DNA from: Armatimonadota bacterium
GTDB lineage: Bacteria; Armatimonadota; Zipacnadia; Zipacnadales; UBA11051
Assembly: GCA_003542955.1 (NCBI GenBank)
Contig: DPJP01000196.1
Span: 5,986 to 12,890, forward strand
Direction of reading: 5' to 3'
Length of the DNA stretch: 6,905 bases
Part shown: positions 1-5,352 of the stretch, piece after piece
How the letters are laid out: each line of letters starts with the position of its first letter
How positions within the stretch are numbered: the stretch's first letter is position 1
The notes under the pieces: generated by a model
Told to the model about the DNA's origin: nothing
The model's database searches: none
The model's input: only the letters and a program-made list of their open reading frames with translations
Translations under genes and position numbers: made by a program

Positions 1-20
1 CCACTCCGGGTTCCGGATAG

Positions 21-54
21 GCAGACGGCCGGCTCAAGCGAGCCGGCCGTCTGC
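21..54. terminator. Perfect 15-bp hairpin, possible bidirectional terminator
   Basis: Positions 21-35 and 40-54 are perfect reverse complements, leaving a 4-nt loop (AAGC) at 36-39. The stem is very GC-rich. It lies about 170 nt past the stop of the aminotransferase gene and would fold equally well in a transcript from either strand. No U-tract follows on either side (GTTCAG on plus, TATCCGG on minus), so it is not a textbook intrinsic terminator. It could be a GC-rich terminator variant, an mRNA 3'-end stabiliser or a dispersed palindrome. The structure itself is certain; its role is inferred. Confidence 0.45.
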
Positions 55-73
55 GTTCAGAATGGTCTGGATC

Positions 74-117
74 ATGCGAGCGGGTACTCAACCCTGTGAG
101 TCGGCATCCGTTCGCAT
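74..117. repeat. Nested inverted repeat
   Basis: The outer arms 74-83 and 108-117 pair over 10 bp with one wobble-type mismatch. An inner 5-bp stem (86-90 with 97-101, ACTCA/TGAGT) closes a 6-nt loop. The two stems stack into one branched-looking hairpin. It lies in the non-coding stretch downstream of the aminotransferase gene, next to two other hairpins. Function unknown; part of a 3'-end structure or a mobile palindrome are both possible. Confidence 0.35.
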
Positions 118-136
118 CGGGTGTATAGGCAGGATT

Positions 137-160
137 GCCCGCGGGCAAGGATGCCCGCGC
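137..160. repeat. Short GC-rich REP-like palindrome
   Basis: Positions 140-147 and 152-159 form a perfect 8-bp stem (CGCGGGCA/TGCCCGCG) with loop AGGA. The preceding 137-146 is itself a palindrome (GCCCGCGGGC), so two alternative hairpins compete. From memory, sequences of the form 'GCGGGCAAGGATGCCCGCGC' followed by TACC recur in intergenic regions of many high-GC environmental bacteria. That makes a dispersed palindromic repeat likely here, but only one copy is visible in the window, so the repeat status is an inference. Confidence 0.4.
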
Positions 161-171
161 TACCCGCCGAC

Positions 172-194
172 GCGTGTGGGCCTCGCCCACGCGC
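172..194 (-). terminator. Hairpin just downstream of the aminotransferase gene
   Basis: Arms 172-181 and 185-194 pair over 10 bp (nine Watson-Crick pairs and one G-U-type pair) around a 3-nt loop (182-184). It starts 27 nt past the aminotransferase stop codon, which is a usual distance for a transcript 3'-end structure. There is no U-tract on the minus-strand side, so Rho-independent termination is uncertain. It may instead protect the mRNA 3' end. Confidence 0.35.
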
Positions 195-221
195 ACGTGG
201 GATCAGCACCACGAGCGGCTA

Positions 222-1544
222 TCAGCCCTGCAGGGCCTCCTCGAATGCCGCCTCGAAGATGTCGCAGGTCTCATGGACCTGCTCCTCAGTGATGATCAGC
301 GGCGGCGCGACGCGCAGCACGTTCTTGAATAGCCCGATCGGCGCGATCATGCACAGGCCGCGGTGGAAGGCGTTGAGCACGATGCGGCGGGTGAAGTCGG
401 CGTCGGGCTCCTTCGAGGCCTTGTCCTTGACCATCTCGAGGCCCCATACGAGCCCCATCCCGCGGATATCGCCAAGCTGCTCGTGCTTCTGCTGGATTGC
501 CTCGAAGCGCTGCTTGAACAGCTCGCCCATGCGGGCGGAGTTCTCGACGAGCCCCTCCCTCTGGATGATGTCGATTGCCGCCAGTGCCGCACGGCTGGAG
601 AGCGGATTGCCGCCGTTGGTGCTGCCCATGCTGCCGGGCGGGAGCACGTCGGTGATGGCGCTTGTGCCCAGCACGGCCGAACACGGCACCCCGCTGCCGA
701 GGCCCTTGCCCAGTGTGACCAGATCAGGCTTGATGTCGTAGTGCTCCATTGCGAACATCTTCCCGGTCCGCCCGAACGATGACTGCACCTCGTCGAAGAT
801 GAAGTAGATGCCCTTCTCCTTGCACCACTTGTCCAGCGTCTCGAAGAAGCCCTTCGGGGCCATGATCGAGCCCGCGCCGCCCTGGTAGGGCTCGGTGATG
901 ACGGCGCACAGCGCGCCACAGCTCTCGCGCTCGACGGTCCAGTCGAGGAACTCGATGCACTTGTTGCCGCATTCCTCCTCGGTCTCGGAGCCGAACGGGC
1001 AGCGGTAGAAGTAGGGGAACGGCGTGTGCAGGAAGCCCGTCATCATGGGGCCGAAGCCGTTTTTGGTGCCGCGCGAGCCGGCCGCGGATGCCGCGCCGTA
1101 GGTGCGGCCGTGGAAGGCCCCGTGGAAGGAGATGATCTCGAAGCCCTCGTGGGCGCGGCGGGCCATGCGCATGGCCGCCTCGGTGGCGTCGGTGCCGGTG
1201 GTGACGAGGAAGGCCCGGTCGAGGTGATCGGGCGCGATCTGCACGAGCTTCTCGGCGAGGTCGGCGCGCGGCTGGGTCAGGAAGTCGTAGCAGTTGAACA
1301 GCTTGTCACACTGATCCTTGACCTGCTCGACATAGTACGGATGGCAGTGGCCGACATTGGTCACCAGCACGCCGCTGCTCCAGTCAAGGAACTCGTTGCC
1401 GTCGACATCCCAGATAACGCAGCCCTCGGCGCGATCCCAGACCAGCGGCACCTGGTCGCTCATCGACTGGGGCTCGTACTTCATTGACTTCTCGAGATAG
1501 GCCCTGGCATTGGGGCCGGGTAACTCGGTAATGATCTTCGGCAT
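222..1544 (-). CDS. Class III PLP-dependent aminotransferase (GabT/ArgD-like)
   Basis: This is a 440-aa cytosolic enzyme of the class III (ornithine/acetylornithine/4-aminobutyrate) aminotransferase family, which moves an amino group, often a terminal one, to a keto acid through PLP. Visible motifs are GTDATEAA (117-124, phosphate-binding loop), SFHGAFHGRTYG (139-150, aromatic stacking region), EPYQGGAG (218-225), DEVQ with Asp251 for the PLP pyridine nitrogen, and LGKGLGSG with Lys280 as the Schiff-base lysine. Length is normal for the family. A Cys-bearing insertion (Cys182, Cys192, Cys196) is discussed in the findings. The ATG at 1544 is chosen because the frame extends upstream only to a TTG at 1583, which sits inside a stable inverted repeat; GGAAG lies 8 nt before the ATG. 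It is the last gene of the run, 93 nt after the small secreted protein gene. The exact substrate (4-aminobutyrate, acetylornithine, another omega-amino acid or a dialkylglycine) is not decidable by eye. Confidence 0.93.
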   Translation of the reverse strand: MPKIITELPGPNARAYLEKSMKYEPQSMSDQVPLVWDRAEGCVIWDVDGNEFLDWSSGVLVTNVGHCHPYYVEQVKDQCDKLFNCYDFLTQPRADLAEKLVQIAPDHLDRAFLVTTGTDATEAAMRMARRAHEGFEIISFHGAFHGRTYGAASAAGSRGTKNGFGPMMTGFLHTPFPYFYRCPFGSETEEECGNKCIEFLDWTVERESCGALCAVITEPYQGGAGSIMAPKGFFETLDKWCKEKGIYFIFDEVQSSFGRTGKMFAMEHYDIKPDLVTLGKGLGSGVPCSAVLGTSAITDVLPPGSMGSTNGGNPLSSRAALAAIDIIQREGLVENSARMGELFKQRFEAIQQKHEQLGDIRGMGLVWGLEMVKDKASKEPDADFTRRIVLNAFHRGLCMIAPIGLFKNVLRVAPPLIITEEQVHETCDIFEAAFEEALQG

Positions 1545-1562
1545 TGTGCTCACTTCCCATTC

Positions 1563-1620
1563 AGGGATACGCGGGGCAGGCAACGCCCGGCCCCGCGTCG
1601 GTCTTGTGCTCTGTATCCCT
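1563..1620 (-). promoter_or_regulatory. Structured leader of the aminotransferase gene
   Basis: Two inverted repeats are nested between the small secreted protein gene and the aminotransferase start. The outer arms 1563-1570 and 1613-1620 are a perfect 8-bp match (AGGGATAC/GTATCCCT). The inner arms 1569-1577 and 1590-1598 are a perfect 9-bp match (ACGCGGGGC/GCCCCGCGT) with a 12-nt loop. The two share bases 1569-1570 and so compete slightly, but a composite fold with an asymmetric bulge is possible. The structure ends 18 nt before the ATG and about 5 nt before the ribosome-binding region. It could be an intercistronic processing or attenuation element, or a partial terminator of the upstream genes; no U-tract follows. 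Confidence 0.45.
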
Positions 1621-1637
1621 ACCGTCCGCCGGAGCGT

Positions 1638-1955
1638 CTAGTTTCGGCGTTTCGAGGAGAATATGACGATGTCTCTTGGCCGGTACTGATACACGCCCGG
1701 GATGTTGCCGGGGTCCGGCAGGTCGGCCGCGTCAAAGGTGTGGTTGAGCGGCTTCGGATGCGACCCGGTCAATACCGGCAGCCAGCCCGGTCGCTGGCCC
1801 CACGAGTTGTAGTCTCTGATCGTCATTCCAGGCACGATGATGCTCTTGCTGACTACGTTCTGGTAGCCGCTCGAGGCCAACTCGGCCCGTGCGGCTGAGG
1901 CTCCAATCACCATCAGAAGGCAAACCACAAGAACGACGCCCGCGCGAACGCTCAT
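1638..1955 (-). CDS. Small secreted protein of unknown function
   Basis: I do not recognise this 105-aa protein. Residues 1-24 look like a Sec signal peptide: Arg4, a hydrophobic core of Val/Leu/Ile at 7-17, then small residues with an Ala-Arg-Ala site before Glu25 (Ala19-Ser-Ala21 is an alternative site). The Cys in the core (Cys12) is preceded by Val-Val, not a lipobox, so a lipoprotein is unlikely. The mature part of about 81 residues has no cysteine, is rich in Pro, Gly, Trp and Tyr, and ends in a basic tail (Lys-Arg-Arg-Asn). No second membrane segment is seen. The gene has a strong ribosome-binding site and sits 32 nt after the Gfo/Idh gene, so it is very likely translated and cotranscribed. 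It is the only exported product among cytosolic enzymes. The sequence suggests export to periplasm or cell surface; its role is unknown. Confidence 0.7.
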   Translation of the reverse strand: MSVRAGVVLVVCLLMVIGASAARAELASSGYQNVVSKSIIVPGMTIRDYNSWGQRPGWLPVLTGSHPKPLNHTFDAADLPDPGNIPGVYQYRPRDIVIFSSKRRN

Positions 1956-1963
1956 CGTCAGTT

Positions 1964-1970
1964 CTCCTCC
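1964..1970 (-). promoter_or_regulatory. Strong ribosome-binding site of the small secreted protein gene
   Basis: The minus strand reads GGAGGAG, 8 nt before the ATG at 1955. This is the best Shine-Dalgarno match in the operon and is the main reason to accept this short unknown ORF as a real gene. Confidence 0.7.
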
Positions 1971-1987
1971 GGTGGACAGGCAGTGCG

Positions 1988-3058
1988 TTACGCTATCTCG
2001 ACAATGCCCTTCGTGTCGAGGCTCTCGTGCACGGCGGAGGCCAGCTTGGTGGCCTGCAGGCCGTCGTAGCCCGATGGGTAGCCGCCGAGGTCATCGAGGC
2101 TTCCGCCGTCGAGCAGCACGTTGACATTATGCGCGAAATCGGCGATGGAGTCCATGCCGTAGCCCTCGAATATCTCGCGGCCCTGCTTGTCGAAGCGCTG
2201 ACGCAGGAAGCTCTGGTTGTGCGTCATCATGCCCTGATCGACGCAGCAGGTGATGGTGCCGCGGTCCTGGCTGTCGCACTCGAGCAGGCCCCTGGTGCCG
2301 ACCAGGCGGATGCCCTGGTTCACAATCGCCTCGAACTCGTAGGGCAGTATCCAGGAGGTGTCGAACGCGACCGTGGAGCCGTTGGCGAACTCCACCTTGG
2401 CCGAAATCGAGTCATAGCTGTCAATGCCGAACTCGAGCAGGCGCTTCTTCACGCCGGTCGCCCACACGCGGGTCGGCTCCGCCTCCATCAGAAAGCGAGC
2501 GAGGTCGTAGAAGTGGATGCCCAGGAACCAGCCCGGTGAGGACTTCTGCGCCCAGCCGGGGAACCAGTCCTTCGGCACCTCGATGCGATCCTCCATGTGC
2601 GCATAGCCATACTCGATCTCGCCCAGGTCGCCGGCCTGGATCTTCTGCTTCATGGCGATGTGGTACTCGTCATAGCGCTTGTGGAAGTCGACCATCAGCA
2701 GCACGCCGGCCTTCTCCGCCGCACCGATCATCTCCTGGCAGCCGGCCACGGTGACATCCAGCGGCTTCTCGCTCAGAATATGCACCCCCGCGGCGGCGGC
2801 CTTCAGCGCAACCTCCCGGTGGAACGGGTCGGGGGTGACGATGGTAATCGCGTCGAGCTGTTCTTTCTCGAGCATCTCGTCAACGCTGGTGTAGGCGTTG
2901 AAGTCGAACTGCTGCTTGCGCTCGTTGAGCAGCTCCTCGTTGAGGTCGGCGGCGGCGACAAGCTCCGCCACGCCGATGTAGCCAAGCTGCCTGAAGCAGC
3001 GCAGATGGTTGATCCCGAATGTCCCGACCCCGACTACTCCAATGCGACACTGTGCCAT
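1988..3058 (-). CDS. Gfo/Idh/MocA family NAD(P)-dependent oxidoreductase
   Basis: This is a 356-aa soluble dehydrogenase of the Gfo/Idh/MocA family, whose members oxidise or reduce sugars, inositols and related polyols with NAD(H) or NADP(H). The N-terminal Rossmann fold shows Gly10-X-Gly12-X-X-Gly15. Asp38 after the second strand favours NAD over NADP (inference). The family signature Glu97-Lys98-Pro99 carries the catalytic-site lysine. VDFHKRYD (123-130) follows at the domain junction, and the C-terminal alpha/beta domain carries GIHFYDLARFL (180-190) with His182 and Asp185. Length is typical. The ATG at 3058 has GGAGG 7 nt upstream. The gene lies 58 nt after the M20 gene and 32 nt before the small secreted protein gene. 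It resembles myo-inositol 2-dehydrogenase-like members, but substrate in this family follows phylogeny poorly, so no specific reaction is assigned. Its place among amino-acid enzymes is unusual for a sugar dehydrogenase. Confidence 0.93.
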   Translation of the reverse strand: MAQCRIGVVGVGTFGINHLRCFRQLGYIGVAELVAAADLNEELLNERKQQFDFNAYTSVDEMLEKEQLDAITIVTPDPFHREVALKAAAAGVHILSEKPLDVTVAGCQEMIGAAEKAGVLLMVDFHKRYDEYHIAMKQKIQAGDLGEIEYGYAHMEDRIEVPKDWFPGWAQKSSPGWFLGIHFYDLARFLMEAEPTRVWATGVKKRLLEFGIDSYDSISAKVEFANGSTVAFDTSWILPYEFEAIVNQGIRLVGTRGLLECDSQDRGTITCCVDQGMMTHNQSFLRQRFDKQGREIFEGYGMDSIADFAHNVNVLLDGGSLDDLGGYPSGYDGLQATKLASAVHESLDTKGIVEIA

Positions 3059-3086
3059 CAGTATTCCTCCATGCTCCCAGAATCGT

Positions 3087-3110
3087 CTATGGCGCCCGCG
3101 GCGCCGATAG
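3087..3110. repeat. Intercistronic hairpin between M20 and Gfo/Idh genes
   Basis: CTAT-GGCGCC (3087-3096) pairs with GGCGCC-G-ATAG (3100-3110) through a 10-bp stem with a single bulged base at 3106 and a 3-nt loop. It starts 6 nt after the M20 stop codon and ends 16 nt before the Gfo/Idh Shine-Dalgarno sequence. There is no U-tract. A role in stabilising or processing the mRNA between two cistrons is the simplest reading; partial termination is an alternative. Confidence 0.4.
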
Positions 3111-3116
3111 TCCGCC

Positions 3117-4361
3117 TCAGCCGCACCAGCGGCTCAAGGCAAGTGCCAGAGCCTTGGCGCCCTCGACCACCTGTGGCCACTCTATCTTCTCGCCCGCCGC
3201 GTGCGCGTCGGCAATAGTGCCCGGTCCGAAGACCATCGTCGGCATGCCGCCGAGCTTCGCGTACAACCGCGCATCGCAGCTCACGTTCCAGCCGTAGATA
3301 TCGGACTCGATGCCGCACTCGACGGCCGCCCCATTCAGCCCCTGCACCAGCGGGTGCTTTGGATCGCTCTCGTATGCGTCGTTGTGGAGCTTGTTGAACT
3401 CGAGTTCGTAGTGGGTCTTGAGCCACTCGTCATCGGTGCGGAGGATGGCCTGTTCGAGTTCCTGCTTGATCTGGGCCATGTTCTTGTTGGGCAGGAACCC
3501 GACGCCGCCCTCCATCTCGCAGTCGGCGCAGACCATCGAGGGCCAGCGACCGCCCTTGATCATCCCCAGGCATATCTGCACCGGCGCCTCGTAACGCTCG
3601 AACAGCGGGTAGTTGGCGCTGTCGGCGATGAGTTCCTTCTCGTAATCAAGGATGTGGCGGATGGCCTCCATCATCTTCTCGATGGCATTCTCGCCCTCAC
3701 TGCGCCGGCCCATGTGCAGCGACTTGCCGATTGTCTTGAGCTTGAACCAGATGGCGCCGCGATTGGCCGGGAAGACGTTGAGCAGACTTCCCTCGCAGAC
3801 GATGACCGCATCTGCCTTGCAGCCCTGCCGGATGAGCGCCAGGGCGCCGTTGCCGCCGGGCTCCTCCTCGATGACGAGCTGGGTCTCGATACGCCCTTTC
3901 GGCTCGAAGCCGAGGTCCTTGAGCGCCTTCAGGGCCATCGCGATCATCGCGATCTGGCCCTTGCAGTCCGTCGCCCCACGGCCGTAGACGTAGTCGCCCT
4001 CAACCTTCGGGGTAAACGCTTCCTGCCAGTCGGCGCCGGGGACGACATCCATGTGCGACTGGACGATGACGCTGTTGCCCTGATCGGCTCCCCAGTTGGC
4101 GACGACGTTGTAGCGGCCCTTGTAGGAGCATTCGCTCTCGCCGTGGCTGTACTCGGGGTCGTCGAAGATGCTGTCCGGAATCTCGCGATACTCGGGAGCT
4201 TGCCCGATATCCTCCAGGAGCTGCTTGCAGTACTCCTGTATCCCATGCTCGTTGCCCTGGGTGCTCTCGAAACGGATCATATCCTGCAGCCATTGGAGGC
4301 CCTGGTCGCCGAGGGCGTCAACCGCCGCGGCTATCTGCTCGCATCGGTACTGCTCCGCCAT
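3117..4361 (-). CDS. M20 family metallo-deacylase/peptidase (ArgE/DapE-like)
   Basis: This 414-aa protein has the two-zinc M20 hydrolase layout (acetylornithine deacetylase, succinyl-diaminopimelate desuccinylase, carboxypeptidase G2 and dipeptidases), which cleaves an amide bond next to a free carboxylate in the cytosol. First ligand motif: His103-Met-Asp105, then GRGATDCKG (127-135) with bridging Asp132. Glu166-Glu167 in EEEPGGNG supplies the general base and a metal ligand. Glu190 in CEG is the probable second-site ligand, and His387 in DAHAAGE the last. The inserted dimerisation domain (about 200-320) carries His216 in SLHMGRRSEGENAI. All expected residues are present, so it should be active. 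The ATG at 4361 is the most upstream start because a stop lies 9 nt before it. Its Shine-Dalgarno match is weak (AAAGG about 13 nt away), unlike its neighbours. It sits 70 nt after thrB. Whether the substrate is an N-acyl amino acid or a dipeptide cannot be told, so no gene symbol is given. Confidence 0.92.
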   Translation of the reverse strand: MAEQYRCEQIAAAVDALGDQGLQWLQDMIRFESTQGNEHGIQEYCKQLLEDIGQAPEYREIPDSIFDDPEYSHGESECSYKGRYNVVANWGADQGNSVIVQSHMDVVPGADWQEAFTPKVEGDYVYGRGATDCKGQIAMIAMALKALKDLGFEPKGRIETQLVIEEEPGGNGALALIRQGCKADAVIVCEGSLLNVFPANRGAIWFKLKTIGKSLHMGRRSEGENAIEKMMEAIRHILDYEKELIADSANYPLFERYEAPVQICLGMIKGGRWPSMVCADCEMEGGVGFLPNKNMAQIKQELEQAILRTDDEWLKTHYELEFNKLHNDAYESDPKHPLVQGLNGAAVECGIESDIYGWNVSCDARLYAKLGGMPTMVFGPGTIADAHAAGEKIEWPQVVEGAKALALALSRWCG

Positions 4362-4431
4362 GCGCTGTCACTGACCTTTCTGTCCTGCTAACACGCGCCG
4401 TTGACACAATGGCCCGGACGCTGCCGCCGGG

Positions 4432-5346
4432 TCAATGCACTATTCTAACACCATCGTTATCCAAAGGCAAAATCATGCTTTGCCAGTGAGCCGAGGTGTC
4501 GCGGGCGGCTCGCATCATGGCCTGCCGGACGGGCTCGCAGTCGTCGAGTTCCGCAAGCGCCACCACGGTGGGGCCAGAGCCGCTGAGTGCCGCGCCACGT
4601 GCATTGGCGTCGATGGCGGCCTGGATGAGCGCGTCCATGCCGGGCACCAGGTGCGCGCGGTAGGGCTGGTGGAGGCGGTCGCGCATGGCTTCCGCCAGCC
4701 GGTCGTACTTGCCGCTCGTGAGCATCGCGACGACTGCCGCCGCCTGACCGGTGTTGAATACCGCATCCCACAGCGGGACGTCCTCCGGCAATGCCTTGCG
4801 CGCCTCGTGCGTGCTCACCTCGAAGTCGGGGATGGCGAGTACCGCCTGGAGCCCGACGGGCGCATCCAGCGGCACCGCGGCCTTCGAGCCGTCGAGCTGC
4901 TCGAAGCAGACCGTCAGCCCGCCGAGCAGCGCGGGGGCGACGTTGTCGGGGTGGCCCTCGATCTCCGCCGCCAGCGCCAACGATTCGTGCCGGTCGAGAT
5001 GATAGCCCAGCACCTCCTGGGCCGCGACAATACCCGAGACGATTGCCGCCGAGCTGCTCCCCAGACCGCGAGCAAGCGGTATCCTGTTCTCCTGCTTCAG
5101 ATGCCAGTGGCCGGTATGGCCGACCTGGGCGGCGAGGCGGCAGGCGGAGCTGTAGGCGAGATTGGTCTCATCGGTGGGCAACTGATCCGCACCCTCGCCG
5201 ATGATCTCGACAACGGGCGCCTCCGCGGGCCGCAGCTCGACTGTGTTGTACAGGCCCAGCGCGATGCCCAGGCTGTCAAAGCCGGGCCCCAGATTGGCCG
5301 TCGTCGCCGGCGTCTGAACCCTGACCCAACGGTCACTCACGGTCAT
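4432..5346 (-). CDS. thrB: Homoserine kinase
   Basis: Homoserine kinase phosphorylates L-homoserine with ATP to O-phospho-L-homoserine, the precursor of threonine. The three GHMP-kinase motifs are present (numbering from the ATG): PATTANLGPGFDSLG (13-27, substrate region), PLARGLGSSSAA (90-101, ATP phosphate loop) and LSGSGP (254-259) near the C-terminus. EIEGHPDNVAPALLGG (128-143) is the conserved block with the Mg-binding acidic residue, and LHQPYR (225-230) is typical of ThrB. The 304-aa length is normal. Two starts are possible: GTG at 5349 and ATG at 5346. The ribosome-binding site AAGGAG (5361-5356) lies 6 or 9 nt away; the ATG is preferred. Only 6 nt separate it from the alr stop, so translation is probably coupled. 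The other threonine genes hom and thrC are not visible here. Its partner alr points to general amino-acid supply and not to a dedicated threonine operon. Confidence 0.96.
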   Translation of the reverse strand: MTVSDRWVRVQTPATTANLGPGFDSLGIALGLYNTVELRPAEAPVVEIIGEGADQLPTDETNLAYSSACRLAAQVGHTGHWHLKQENRIPLARGLGSSSAAIVSGIVAAQEVLGYHLDRHESLALAAEIEGHPDNVAPALLGGLTVCFEQLDGSKAAVPLDAPVGLQAVLAIPDFEVSTHEARKALPEDVPLWDAVFNTGQAAAVVAMLTSGKYDRLAEAMRDRLHQPYRAHLVPGMDALIQAAIDANARGAALSGSGPTVVALAELDDCEPVRQAMMRAARDTSAHWQSMILPLDNDGVRIVH

Positions 5347-5352
5347 CACTGA

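Noticed and set aside
121..741. A plus-strand frame spanning the hairpin region and the aminotransferase 3' end
   Set aside because: Most of it is antisense to the aminotransferase, its start lies inside palindromic DNA, and no ribosome-binding site or domain is visible.
1545..1583. TTG start that would add 13 residues to the aminotransferase
   Set aside because: TTG is a rare start, it sits inside the inverted repeat loop, and the downstream ATG has a better ribosome-binding site and gives the usual N-terminus.
1592..1660. Possible minus-strand promoter before the aminotransferase (TAGACG, 17 nt, GATACA)
   Set aside because: Both hexamers are weak, and the region is better explained by the inverted repeats.
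3201..4391. A 396-codon open frame on the plus strand opposite the M20 gene
   Set aside because: It mirrors the codons of a gene with clear catalytic motifs on the other strand. Long antisense frames are expected in GC-rich coding DNA, and its translation is low-complexity with no recognisable domain.
4401..4406. TTGACA on the plus strand between thrB and the M20 gene
   Set aside because: A perfect -35 hexamer, but no acceptable -10 lies 16-18 nt downstream, and only antisense DNA follows.
4407..4436. Possible minus-strand promoter for the M20 gene (TTGACC at the thrB stop)
   Set aside because: The only -10 candidates near the right spacing match the consensus at about three of six positions, so it is not better than chance.
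4435..5352. A 305-codon open frame on the plus strand opposite thrB
   Set aside because: It is almost exactly the antisense of the homoserine kinase gene, arginine-rich and without motifs; a shadow of thrB.
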